From Bacteroidaceae bacterium (GTDB lineage: Bacteria; Bacteroidota; Bacteroidia; Bacteroidales; Bacteroidaceae): DNA of 49,516 nucleotides. Numbering within the stretch: the stretch's first letter is position 1; every line of letters begins with the position of its first letter. Positions 8,153 through 15,120 of the stretch are shown piece by piece. The position numbers and the translations under genes are program-made. The notes under the pieces are model-generated. The model searched no databases, was not told the DNA's origin, and worked only from the letters and a program-made list of their open reading frames with translations. The DNA is taken from assembly GCA_017649485.1 (NCBI GenBank), contig JAGCGS010000066.1, positions 1 to 49,516 on the forward strand, written 5' to 3'.

Positions 8153-9082
8153 ATGGCATTATGGCAGAAGCATTGGAGTAATACTCCCAGCGACCCCCGC
8201 ATGCAATTATTGATTGGAGAAATGGGAGCAAAGGGCTATGGCATCTATTGGCTCCTCAGTGAAAAGATTATTGCCTGTAATGAAGGCGCAGTTCTCTTAC
8301 CTCAACTGAAGCGTGAGATGTGCAGCAGGAAACTCTACAGCAAGTCAGTCTTGCAAGTAATCAACAATTATTATCTGTTCGAGACAGACGACAGCGGGTA
8401 TGTCAGGCTCCACCCTATACCCATCGGCAACATGAGTGCGCACATGCTGCACGACCTGAAGTCGGGCAAGGTAGAGCCTATGCAAACTTTCATCCGAAAC
8501 ATATCCGAAACTACTCCCGACTCCACCTATTATAACACGCGGGCGGGCGAGAACCAGAATAATAATAATATTACGTGCTTGACGCACGAGTCCATCCTCA
8601 ATGAGCACCCCAAGGTGAAGGAGGTTTTGGGTTGCTTCGCCACCAGTACTTGGTGCGGCTACGTACTGTCGCTGCTCGACCCGAAATCTTTCATGTGGAG
8701 GCAGAGCACCTGTCTGCATTCAGGCTATGCCATGCTGTTGGACCGTCACTGGGAGGATGCCGTGGTGGCTTTCATCCACCATATCATCGCCTTGGATCGG
8801 GCGGATGAGATACGCAGTGAGCAGAATGTGCATTATTATTTCGCCAACTTCGTTAACAGGTATAACAATACGGGCAAGAAACTGATGGAGATGCTGAAGC
8901 AGCAGGAGAATGGTGGTAAGACTATAAAGCCAGCCCCGTGTTTCCCTGGCGCGAACAACTTCGAGGAAATCATAGGCGGCAAGCGTTATGCGGATGGGAA
9001 GCCGATTCCTGATGACGCTCCTCCCAGGCCGTCGGCAACGGCTGTCTGGGATGCTGGTGGGCAATGCTGGACAGAGCTATAA
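8153..9082 (+). CDS. DUF4373 / Lin1244-Lin1753-like protein
   Basis: From the ATG at 8153 the product has 309 residues. The N-terminal part (MQLLIGEMGAKGYGIYWLLSEKIIA) matches the start of DUF4373/Lin1244-type domains, which occur in phage- and plasmid-like replication modules, typically before a helicase or primase gene as here. The frame is open upstream to 8027, but that ATG lies inside the operator palindrome and upstream of the predicted transcription start; the ATG at 8102 is a second alternative. The central region is less conserved and the C-terminus is proline-rich. A role in replication initiation is an inference from context. It ends 49 bases before the primase-helicase. Confidence 0.65.
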   Translation: MALWQKHWSNTPSDPRMQLLIGEMGAKGYGIYWLLSEKIIACNEGAVLLPQLKREMCSRKLYSKSVLQVINNYYLFETDDSGYVRLHPIPIGNMSAHMLHDLKSGKVEPMQTFIRNISETTPDSTYYNTRAGENQNNNNITCLTHESILNEHPKVKEVLGCFATSTWCGYVLSLLDPKSFMWRQSTCLHSGYAMLLDRHWEDAVVAFIHHIIALDRADEIRSEQNVHYYFANFVNRYNNTGKKLMEMLKQQENGGKTIKPAPCFPGANNFEEIIGGKRYADGKPIPDDAPPRPSATAVWDAGGQCWTEL

Positions 9083-9131
9083 CTGTGCCCCACGTATTTT
9101 ATTTCATTATTAATCAGCAAAAAACATATTT

Positions 9132-11003
9132 ATGACAATATCATTATTAAGTCTGGGCATTCAAGGATTAACACCCCAGAAAGAAAAAGTGTACGTGGCT
9201 TGTCCGTTCTGTAAAGACAAACATGAGAAGCACAGCAAGAAGAGGTGCCTGAAAGTAAATGTAAAAAACGGTTACTACAAATGCTTCCGCTGTGAAGCGA
9301 ATGGCAGGTTAGAAGGCTTTGACAACAGCTTCGTTGACTATAAGGCTGAGACGGAGCAGAAACCAAAGTTCAATAAACCCGTCTGGGACGCGCGTTTCAT
9401 CAATGTACCTTCAGAGACATTGGATTACTTGGTGAACGACCGCAAGCTGTCGTTGGACACGCTCAAGACGTTGAAAGTGAGCGAGCCGTGGACAAAGATG
9501 CCGGAAAGCGATAAATCAGAGCAGGTCATCGCCTTCAACTACTTCTTGAACGGTGAGCTCACCAACATCAAGTACCGAAGCATCGATAAGCGGTTCAAGA
9601 GCTTCACGGGTGGCAGGGTGATACCTTACAACCTCGACTCGGTGAAAGACAAGACCGTATGTGCCATCACGGAGGGCGAGATCGATGCCCTCACCCTGTA
9701 CGAATGTGGCTTCAAGGGCGTGCTGAGCGTGCCTACCGGCGGCAATGCCAATGTACACTGGATTGCCGATTTCTGGGAGACGCACTTCAAAGACAAGGCT
9801 TACTTCATCCTTGCCCTCGACAACGATAAGGTGGGACACCAGTTGCGTGATAACATCGTGAGACATCTTGGGGCTGATAAATGCTGCGTCGTGCAGTGGC
9901 ACAAGGACTGCAAGGATGCCAACGAGGAACTGTTGAAGCATGGCAAGACGGGGGTGATTAGTCGCATCGAACGGGCTGTGCATCCCCTGATGGAAAATGT
10001 CTATACCGCCAACGAGCTGGAGCAGGATCTGTTAGACGTGTACAACAACCGCATCCAGCACGGGTTGAAGATTGGCTTGAAGAGTTTCGACGATCTGGTG
10101 AGCTTCGAGACAGGCAGGTTGGTCATCATGTCTGGCCGTCCAGGAGACGGTAAGAGCGAGCTGGTGGACGAGATAGCTGTTCGCCTGAACCTGATACACG
10201 GCTGGAAAGTGGCATACTTCTCACCGGAGAACGTACCGATAGCCCTCCACCTGCGCAAGCTGTCGGAGAAAATCACCGGCTACCGTTTCGAGCCATCAAA
10301 GGGGATGACACAAGACATGTACAATGCCGTGAAGCAATGGCTCAGCAAGAACATCTTCCACATCCTGCCAAAGGAGGACCGTTACGAGTTGGACAGCATC
10401 CTCGACACGGCACGTATGTTGGTGGAACGCAAGGGCGTGAAGATGTTGGTGATCGACCCCTTCAACCGCATCGAGCAGCGACTGAGTGAGGGGCAGACAG
10501 AGCTACAGTACATCTCGTCGATGCTGAACCGACTGGTGCGCTTTACCCAGCAGACAAATGTGATGGTAATGTTAGTGGCACATCCCCGTAAGGTGAACCG
10601 CAACACCAACGACGGCAAGTCAAGGCGTGTCGAGATGAACGACATCAACGGCTCAGCCGACTTCGGCAACAAGGCGGACATCTGCCTGATTGTGGATCGT
10701 GACGACGAGAAGGGTGTTACCACTGTGTTTGTTGACAAGGTGAGGTTCAAGCACTTAGGCAAGCGTGGCTTCAGTTATCTGCATTACGACCCCATCAATG
10801 GCCGCTTCAATCCGTGTGAGATTAGCAAGGCTATGAATCACAATGGTGAGGTCATCGAACGCTATGCCAATGTGCAGTGGCAGGCTGAGCCGTGGATCCT
10901 CCCCGATGGCACGCTGCTCATGCCAGGCTACGAGGAAAGGGTTATTGAACCCATTGAGCCCCCTACCCCCACACAGCAGACATTGCCATTCGCGGAGGCG
11001 TGA
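9132..11003 (+). CDS. Primase-helicase with zinc finger, Toprim and DnaB-like domains
   Basis: A 623-residue protein with the layout of T7 gp4-type primase-helicases. A CHC2-like zinc ribbon has Cys24, Cys27, Cys51 and Cys54. The Toprim domain has EGEIDAL (Glu181-Asp185) and ALDNDKVG (Asp230, Asp232). The RecA-fold helicase has Walker A GRPGDGKS (335-342), a Walker B-like VKMLVIDPFN and LVAHPRK further on. It would unwind DNA and lay primers. It lies in the accessory module without visible integrase or capsid genes, so it may come from a phage or integrated element. A strong hairpin follows its stop codon. Confidence 0.85.
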   Translation: MTISLLSLGIQGLTPQKEKVYVACPFCKDKHEKHSKKRCLKVNVKNGYYKCFRCEANGRLEGFDNSFVDYKAETEQKPKFNKPVWDARFINVPSETLDYLVNDRKLSLDTLKTLKVSEPWTKMPESDKSEQVIAFNYFLNGELTNIKYRSIDKRFKSFTGGRVIPYNLDSVKDKTVCAITEGEIDALTLYECGFKGVLSVPTGGNANVHWIADFWETHFKDKAYFILALDNDKVGHQLRDNIVRHLGADKCCVVQWHKDCKDANEELLKHGKTGVISRIERAVHPLMENVYTANELEQDLLDVYNNRIQHGLKIGLKSFDDLVSFETGRLVIMSGRPGDGKSELVDEIAVRLNLIHGWKVAYFSPENVPIALHLRKLSEKITGYRFEPSKGMTQDMYNAVKQWLSKNIFHILPKEDRYELDSILDTARMLVERKGVKMLVIDPFNRIEQRLSEGQTELQYISSMLNRLVRFTQQTNVMVMLVAHPRKVNRNTNDGKSRRVEMNDINGSADFGNKADICLIVDRDDEKGVTTVFVDKVRFKHLGKRGFSYLHYDPINGRFNPCEISKAMNHNGEVIERYANVQWQAEPWILPDGTLLMPGYEERVIEPIEPPTPTQQTLPFAEA

Positions 11004-11040
11004 GATTGGTAATGTGAAGCATAAGAGATTAGTAATGTAT

Positions 11041-11069
11041 AGGGCTGGACATTGGTATTGTCCAGCCCT
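11041..11069. terminator. Bidirectional hairpin between primase-helicase and DUF4248 gene
   Basis: AGGGCTGGACA (11041-11051) pairs perfectly over 11 bp with TGTCCAGCCCT (11059-11069). It lies between two convergent genes and fits a shared terminator, although no long T tract follows on either strand. Confidence 0.6.
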
Positions 11070-11075
11070 TACTGT

Positions 11076-11285
11076 TTACGGCTCTCCCAGGTAATGGAAG
11101 ATGAGTTCTACCTGGCGTACTGTGAACACTTTCTGGTTACGGCGGTAACCGGCAGAGAGCAGTTCCTGACTCAGTTCCTTGTTGTAATCAATCCAATACC
11201 TCAGGCGGTTCAAAGCCGACCTGCTGTCTATCTCCGGTGCATAGGCTTGCGCCAACTCACTCTTGCTGTACGATCTTAGTTTCAT
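11076..11285 (-). CDS. DUF4248 domain protein
   Basis: A 69-residue protein with the family pattern: KSELAQAYAPEIDSRSALNRLRYWIDYN near the start, YRRNQKVFTVRQVELIFHYLGEP at the end; the closing LGEP is typical. DUF4248 proteins are small, MerR/HTH-like in appearance, and regularly lie beside HU-like, smalltalk and amidase genes in Bacteroidales, as here. Function is unknown; DNA binding is plausible. It is transcribed leftwards, away from the HU-like gene. Confidence 0.8.
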   Translation of the reverse strand: MKLRSYSKSELAQAYAPEIDSRSALNRLRYWIDYNKELSQELLSAGYRRNQKVFTVRQVELIFHYLGEP

Positions 11286-11311
11286 AACTGTCTTTTGTTA
11301 AATCTGATATG

Positions 11312-11342
11312 CAAAGATAATGATTTTTCAGCTAAACAGCAA
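11312..11342 (-). promoter_or_regulatory. Promoter of the DUF4248 gene
   Basis: On the - strand TTG (11342-11340), 20 bases, then TATCTTTG (11319-11312) matches the Bacteroidota consensus, about 27 bases upstream of the ATG at 11285. Confidence 0.6.
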
Positions 11343-11436
11343 GCGAAATCGTCATAGAAAGTCATTGATAATCATAAAAGAGCATGGAATAATTGAGAAG
11401 GCTACACATGGTCATAATCCAGGCTTTGCCAAGTAG

Positions 11437-11444
11437 TAACTTTG
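11437..11444 (+). promoter_or_regulatory. Possible -7 element for the HU-like gene
   Basis: TAACTTTG matches TAnnTTTG and lies 75 bases upstream of the HU-like start codon. A -33 TTTG at the right distance is not evident, so the call is weak. Confidence 0.35.
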
Positions 11445-11479
11445 CCTTTGTAATCAGTTGTCCGGAAGACCGATTGCAA

Positions 11480-11514
11480 ACTTTAATCTTTAAACATTAA
11501 CCTTTAAACTTTAA
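11480..11514 (+). repeat. Five tandem heptamers of ACTTTAA type before the HU-like gene
   Basis: Five exact 7-base units (ACTTTAA, TCTTTAA, ACATTAA, CCTTTAA, ACTTTAA) run up to six bases before the ATG at 11520. The period equals that of the GACCATT arrays elsewhere in the window but the consensus differs (nCnTTAA). The array makes up the 5' untranslated region, so unit number could change the leader length. Confidence 0.75.
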
Positions 11515-11519
11515 AAAGT

Positions 11520-12110
11520 ATGATTAATTACAGTTTGGTAAAGCGTTATGCGAAGGTGGGCGATGAAACCAGCATCAAGCTCACCTACGGTACGGCACAG
11601 ACAGTGAAGACCATCGACCTGATGGAGTTCGCCAAGCACATTGCCGATCATGGCAGCGTGTATGGCAGAAGTGATGTTCAGGGTATCCTGACCCTGGCTG
11701 TGGATTGCCTGCGTGAGATGCTCCTGTCGGGCTACAAGGTGAACCTGGGCGAGCTGGGTGACTTCTCCGTTTCCCTGCATGGCAAGGGTGTGGCGGATGC
11801 CGACAAGTACAACCCATCGGTACAGGTGAGCAAGATCAAGGTAAAGTGGAGCCCTGGCGTCATGTTCCGAAATCTGGTAGAGGATGCCGAGTACAGCCTC
11901 GTGCCTACCCTGCGTGAGAAGGCTGCTCTGCTGAAGGCCATCAAGGCTGGTCAGACCACAGTGGACATCTCTATCCCTCCACGACCAACCACTGGAGGCT
12001 CAGGATCCAACACTGGTAACGGTGGCAACACAGGTGGTGGCACAGGTGGCAATAACGGTGGTGATAACAACGGAGGTGGCGATAATGGCGATGGCGACCT
12101 TGACATTTGA
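11520..12110 (+). CDS. HU-family DNA-binding protein with Gly/Asn-rich tail
   Basis: A 196-residue protein. Residues 1 to about 125 resemble the Bacteroidales HU-like (HU-HIG) domain: MINYSLVKRYAKVGDE, then DVQGILTLAVDCLREMLLSGYKVNLGELGDFSVSL, which parallels the HU dimer core and arm. Residues about 157-192 are a low-complexity tail rich in Gly, Asn, Asp and Thr. It is expected to bind and bend DNA. This family is regularly next to DUF4248, smalltalk and amidase genes, as seen here. The last residues (DLDI) and the TGA stop are already within the first unit of a heptamer array, so the array edge supplies the stop. Confidence 0.8.
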   Translation: MINYSLVKRYAKVGDETSIKLTYGTAQTVKTIDLMEFAKHIADHGSVYGRSDVQGILTLAVDCLREMLLSGYKVNLGELGDFSVSLHGKGVADADKYNPSVQVSKIKVKWSPGVMFRNLVEDAEYSLVPTLREKAALLKAIKAGQTTVDISIPPRPTTGGSGSNTGNGGNTGGGTGGNNGGDNNGGGDNGDGDLDI

Positions 12111-12147
12111 CAATTTACAATTTACCATTGACCATTGACCGTTAGAT
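12101..12147 (+). repeat. Heptamer array A (GACCATT family)
   Basis: About six to seven 7-base units, from TGACATT and TGACAAT types to GACCATT, GACCATT and GACCGTT. It starts inside the last codons of the HU-like gene and is followed at once by hairpin core A. Orientation is GACCATT on the + strand, as in all other arrays of the window. Confidence 0.75.
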
Positions 12148-12209
12148 AAATCGCTCACGCTCGACATTCTTTGAGCAAGCTCAAGACTGTTCTCGCTTAA
12201 TCGCGATTT
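12148..12209 (+). repeat. Hairpin core A of the composite repeat
   Basis: A 27-nt hairpin occupies 12164-12190: a 12-nt arm with one bulged base, a CAAG loop at 12176-12179 and an 11-nt arm, with ten pairs and one T-C mismatch. An outer 7-bp stem AAATCGC (12148-12154) with GCGATTT (12203-12209) encloses it. The same 27-nt design, with different bases in the stem, is found at 14990-15016 and 21058-21084. Confidence 0.6.
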
Positions 12210-12245
12210 TAATCATTGAATGTGTCCTTTGGGATGTGGTGATAG

Positions 12246-12265
12246 CAAGGGGGCTTGCCCCCTTG
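12246..12265. repeat. GC-rich hairpin with CTTG loop
   Basis: CAAGGGGG (12246-12253) pairs with CCCCCTTG (12258-12265) around a CTTG loop; read on the - strand the loop is CAAG, as in the composite cores. It lies 44 bases upstream of the smalltalk gene and could be a terminator or a repeat remnant. The rest of 12210-12308 holds no gene. Confidence 0.5.
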
Positions 12266-12308
12266 TTCTTCCCACCCCATGGAAATTGACAATTAAAAAC
12301 CAAGAAAC

Positions 12309-12548
12309 ATGAAAAGAAAGACAATCATTGAGATGGCAGTAAAGGTAATAGTAGCTGCCCTCACAGCATTCCTGACAGCCCTCGGCACCACCAGTTGCAT
12401 GAGCATGTTGCAACCTCATAAACCAACAGGTTTGTACATTAGCTCAAGCAGATACTCCCCCGCCCTTACAGGCACCCCCTCTACATTTGAGGAGGAACTC
12501 CCAGGCGTATCTCCCATCCCCCTCACCTTCCACATCGCTGCAGCGTAG
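12309..12548 (+). CDS. Smalltalk-type small membrane protein, with unusual C-terminal extension
   Basis: The first 35 residues (KRKTIIEMAVKVIVAALTAF..., with TTSCM after the hydrophobic segment) match the Bacteroidales smalltalk small protein, usually about 30-35 residues with one hydrophobic segment and a Cys. Here the frame stays open to 79 residues. The extra part is proline- and serine-rich, and its DNA (about 12461-12530) is a cytosine-rich, partly palindromic sequence that looks like repeat DNA rather than conserved coding sequence. Read-through after loss of the usual stop is likely. Function of the family is unknown; it lies between HU-like and amidase genes, its usual place. Confidence 0.7.
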   Translation: MKRKTIIEMAVKVIVAALTAFLTALGTTSCMSMLQPHKPTGLYISSSRYSPALTGTPSTFEEELPGVSPIPLTFHIAAA

Positions 12549-12610
12549 ATAGGAGTTATAGCTAAGAAAGAAGCCGACCTCATTTTTGGAGCGTTAAGAA
12601 AATCGGGAAA

Positions 12611-12670
12611 GTTTTCCGTATAAAAACGCAAACTGTTTGAGCGAAGCGAGTTTTTGCGTTTTAGGAAAAC
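12611..12670. promoter_or_regulatory. 60-base imperfect hairpin upstream of the amidase
   Basis: GTTTTCC (12611-12617) pairs with GGAAAAC (12664-12670), and AAAACGCAAA (12623-12632) pairs with TTTGCGTTTT (12653-12662), leaving a 20-base loop with GAGCGAAGCGAG. No gene is present in 12549-12782. A structured leader, terminator or repeat element is possible. Confidence 0.5.
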
Positions 12671-12718
12671 GTGAGTGATTTTTAGTGGAAAAAATGCAGT
12701 CGGCAGTCTCTCTCTTTG

Positions 12719-12755
12719 GTTCTTTTCTCTCTCTGCTGTCAGAGAGAGAAAGAAC
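12719..12755. promoter_or_regulatory. 16-bp hairpin in the amidase leader
   Basis: GTTCTTT, one bulged T, CTCTCTCTG pairs with CAGAGAGAG, AAAGAAC around a CTGT loop. It ends 27 bases before the amidase start codon and has no T tract in the coding direction, so a leader structure affecting translation or RNA stability is more likely than a terminator. Confidence 0.55.
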
Positions 12756-12782
12756 AATACCATTGACAATAAAAACTATTTT

Positions 12783-13199
12783 ATGAGAAAAATCACCCTT
12801 ATTATCCTGCACTGCAGTGCTACGAGAGAAGACAGTCGTTACACGGCTGAAGCCTGCAGGAATGACCACATCAAGCACCGTGGTTACAAAGACATCGGCT
12901 ATCACTTCTATATTGAGCTTGATGGCACAGTAAAGGAAGGTCGCCCAATTGAAATGATTGGCGCCCACTGCCTTCATCATAACAAACATTCCATTGGCAT
13001 CTGTCTGGAAGGAGGCATAAATCGCTATGGCAAGCATGACGACACCCGTACAGGAGCCCAGGAGATCGCCCTGATGGAGTTGCTGGCTCGCCTCAAGGAG
13101 GACTATCCCCAAGCCCTGATTGTTGGGCATAACACCCTCAATCCAGAGAAAGACTGTCCCTGCTTTGACACAGCTGAATATCGGCAGTTATTTCCATAA
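12783..13199 (+). CDS. N-acetylmuramoyl-L-alanine amidase (Amidase_2 / T7 lysozyme fold)
   Basis: From the ATG at 12783 the product has 138 residues, the usual length for this Bacteroidales group. Zinc ligands of the T7 lysozyme type are visible: His10 in ILHCSAT, His116 in VGHNTLNPEKDCPCFD, and Cys125 or Cys127 in the same segment. It cleaves the bond between N-acetylmuramic acid and L-alanine in peptidoglycan. No signal peptide is seen, so it would act in the cytoplasm or leave through lysis or a partner, possibly the smalltalk membrane protein. The frame is open upstream to 12675, but that part crosses the leader hairpin and is not conserved-looking. Confidence 0.85.
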   Translation: MRKITLIILHCSATREDSRYTAEACRNDHIKHRGYKDIGYHFYIELDGTVKEGRPIEMIGAHCLHHNKHSIGICLEGGINRYGKHDDTRTGAQEIALMELLARLKEDYPQALIVGHNTLNPEKDCPCFDTAEYRQLFP

Positions 13200-13210
13200 A
13201 TCAGGCTGCG

Positions 13211-13260
13211 TTTTAACTGTTTAGGGAGTGCAAATTGATGTACTCCTTAAACAGTTTAAA
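13211..13260. terminator. Long hairpin after the amidase
   Basis: Two 19-base arms (13211-13229 and 13242-13260) pair with one mismatch and one G-T pair around a 12-base loop. It starts 11 bases after the amidase stop and lies between convergent genes, fitting a terminator; it also marks the edge between the accessory module and truA. From 13261 to 13436 I see no gene or clear site. Confidence 0.6.
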
Positions 13261-13436
13261 TCAAATCTCCTTACAAAAAAGCTTCTGGCATTAGTAATTC
13301 CGCTGTGGTTATACTGATGTTCGCTGAGAAACGATAATAATATACCAGCCAAGCAGATTATTACCAATAATCCTATTTTTCAAGACTAAGTTTGCACAAA
13401 TTCAGATCTATTAAAAGGATATAGGTAAGACTTTGA

Positions 13437-14171
13437 TTAATACTGCACATCCGCCAAGAAGAGGGCTTGTGCAGGCACGGACATGCCAGCGGAACAGCGG
13501 TCTTTCTGCTGGATGACCTGACGGAAGCCATCGAGGGTGAGCTTACCGAAGCCTACGTCCAAGAGGGTACCGACAATGGCACGTACCATGTTGCGGAGAA
13601 ATCGGTCTGCCTGGATATTGAACACCCAAGTGGTTTCATCCACCTGACTCCATTCAGCCCTTGTTACATGGCAGATGTTGGTCTTGACATCGGTGTGAAG
13701 TTTGCTGAAGCTGGTGAAGTCGTCTTGCTCTAACAGGATCTGAGCAGCTTGATTCATCAACTGGAAGTCGGGCTGTTTGTGCAAACGATAACGATATTGA
13801 CGCATGAATGGATACTTGGCTGTGGTAACGTAATACTCATATCTCCTCGCCTTGGCACTGAAACGGGCATGCATGTCAGCATCAACAGGTTCTACCTTGC
13901 TGATACTGATATCAGGGGGCAACAGACGGTTGAGCTTGTCAGTGAGCTTGGGACAATCCAGCATGGCTTCATGGTCGAAATGAGCCACCATCAGCTTGGC
14001 ATGTACACCAGCATCGGTTCGTCCTGCACCTGTGACCTCCACAACATCAAGACGAAGCAAGGTCTGCAAGGCATCCATAAGGCGTTGTTGCACACTGTCG
14101 CCATTGGGCTGTATCTGCCAGCCATGATAAGCAGTGCCATCGTATGCCAAATATATGAAGTATCGTTGCAT
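13437..14171 (-). CDS. truA: tRNA pseudouridine(38-40) synthase TruA
   Basis: From the ATG at 14171 the product has 244 residues ([19 protein letters not shown]...). It carries the catalytic aspartate motif [11 protein letters not shown] and the downstream [18 protein letters not shown] segment typical of TruA. The enzyme isomerises uridines 38-40 in the anticodon arm of tRNAs. The longer frame starting at 14204 adds eleven residues with no similarity to TruA. It is divergent from the DUF5715 gene; an AT-rich control region of about 50 bases separates them. Confidence 0.95.
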   Translation of the reverse strand: MQRYFIYLAYDGTAYHGWQIQPNGDSVQQRLMDALQTLLRLDVVEVTGAGRTDAGVHAKLMVAHFDHEAMLDCPKLTDKLNRLLPPDISISKVEPVDADMHARFSAKARRYEYYVTTAKYPFMRQYRYRLHKQPDFQLMNQAAQILLEQDDFTSFSKLHTDVKTNICHVTRAEWSQVDETTWVFNIQADRFLRNMVRAIVGTLLDVGFGKLTLDGFRQVIQQKDRCSAGMSVPAQALFLADVQY

Positions 14172-14219
14172 ATCTGAAAAAAAAGTATTACCTTTACGCC
14201 ACAAATTTAATGGAAATAT

Positions 14220-14885
14220 ATGAAACTACCTAAAATTACGCCAATTATCACAGTGATGGCAGCCATTTGCCTGTTAGGAAGCTGCAAGAAGAAAGACATG
14301 TCGATGAAGATGAACGACCCTCATAACATCAAAGGCGTCATCAGTTACCAACGCGATTTCCCCGACGACAACGACACACAACTGGCTGCAGCCAAAGCAA
14401 TTGGCGTGAAGCCGTTCAACAAGGCTGAGGATGCTCCAAATATCAAGCAGTTTAAGTTGATAGAGAGTAACGAACATTATACCCTTGACGATTTCACCCA
14501 CTCTGTGCCTTACGTGGTGCCACAGGCAGCCAAACTGATTGATGACATTGCCGTGAGTTTCCTTGACTCTCTTGCCAACAAAGGACTGAATCCTTACCGC
14601 ATCATTATCACATCGGCAACACGTTCGAAGGAGCAGCAACAACAGCTGTCAAGAAGCAATATCAACGCCACAGAGAACTCCACGCATTGCTATGGTACTA
14701 CCTTCGACATCAGCTGGAAGCGTTTTGAGCAGGTAGCTGACAAGGATGGCAGACCTATGCAGGAGGTGGGAGCAGATACGCTGAAGATGGTGCTGAGCGA
14801 GGTGCTGCGTGATGCCCGTCTTGCCAAACGCTGCTACATCAAGTATGAGAGGAGGCAGGGATGTTTCCATATTACAGCGAGGTGA
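14220..14885 (+). CDS. DUF5715 lipoprotein, peptidase M15-like
   Basis: A 221-residue protein with a lipoprotein signal (ICLLGSC, Cys21), so it should be membrane-anchored in the envelope. The C-terminal half has TSATRSKEQ, then [11 protein letters not shown] (His and Asp) and GCFHITAR (His), which is the spacing of zinc ligands in LAS/M15 D,D-carboxypeptidase-like folds. This agrees with the DUF5715 family. A role in peptidoglycan trimming is likely but inferred. The TGA stop is the first TGA of composite repeat B, so the repeat directly abuts the coding end. Confidence 0.75.
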   Translation: MKLPKITPIITVMAAICLLGSCKKKDMSMKMNDPHNIKGVISYQRDFPDDNDTQLAAAKAIGVKPFNKAEDAPNIKQFKLIESNEHYTLDDFTHSVPYVVPQAAKLIDDIAVSFLDSLANKGLNPYRIIITSATRSKEQQQQLSRSNINATENSTHCYGTTFDISWKRFEQVADKDGRPMQEVGADTLKMVLSEVLRDARLAKRCYIKYERRQGCFHITAR

Positions 14886-15093
14886 CGATTGACTATTGAC
14901 TATTGAAGATTGAAGATTGAAGATTGAAGATTGAAGATTGACAATTGACCATTGACCATTGAGCTTCGGTCCAATTATTTCGCGACTCGGCATAGCCCAA
15001 GCAAGCTGGGCTATGCTCTTACTGCTCCAAAAAGTGAAGATTGAAGATTGACCATTGACGATTGAAGATTGACCATTGAATGTTAAACATTGG
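14883..15093 (+). mobile_element. Composite repeat B: heptamers, hairpin core, heptamers
   Basis: Left heptamers (14883-14965) include GACTATT, GAAGATT and GACCATT units. A 68-base core (14966-15033) contains CGCGACTCGGCATAGCC and the 27-nt hairpin 14990-15016 (11 bp, CAAG loop at 15002-15005). Right heptamers (15034-15093) resume with GAAGATT, GACCATT and GACGATT. The layout, order and total length (211 bases) nearly equal composite C at 20930-21146 (217 bases). No coding sequence lies within it. It is probably a non-autonomous repeat; how it moves or spreads is not visible. Confidence 0.6.
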
Positions 15094-15120
15094 AATAATA
15101 AATCGCTGCGATTTATTATT
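15094..15120. terminator. Hairpin at the 3' end of nnr
   Basis: AATAATAAATCG (15094-15105) pairs perfectly with CGATTTATTATT (15109-15120) around CTG. It overlaps the stop codon of nnr. The element resembles the outer AAATCGC/GCGATTT stem of core A. Confidence 0.5.

Noticed and set aside
12675-12782. N-terminal extension of the amidase
   Set aside because: It crosses the 16-bp hairpin, has no signal-peptide character and is not needed for the fold; the ATG at 12783 gives the usual length.
12594-13130. 178-codon ORF on the - strand opposite the amidase
   Set aside because: It is a shadow of the amidase frame, which has clear catalytic motifs, and it crosses the leader hairpins.
7300-13400. 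Complete prophage or integrative element with attachment sites
   Set aside because: No integrase, structural genes or convincing flanking direct repeats were found, so only an accessory module is claimed.
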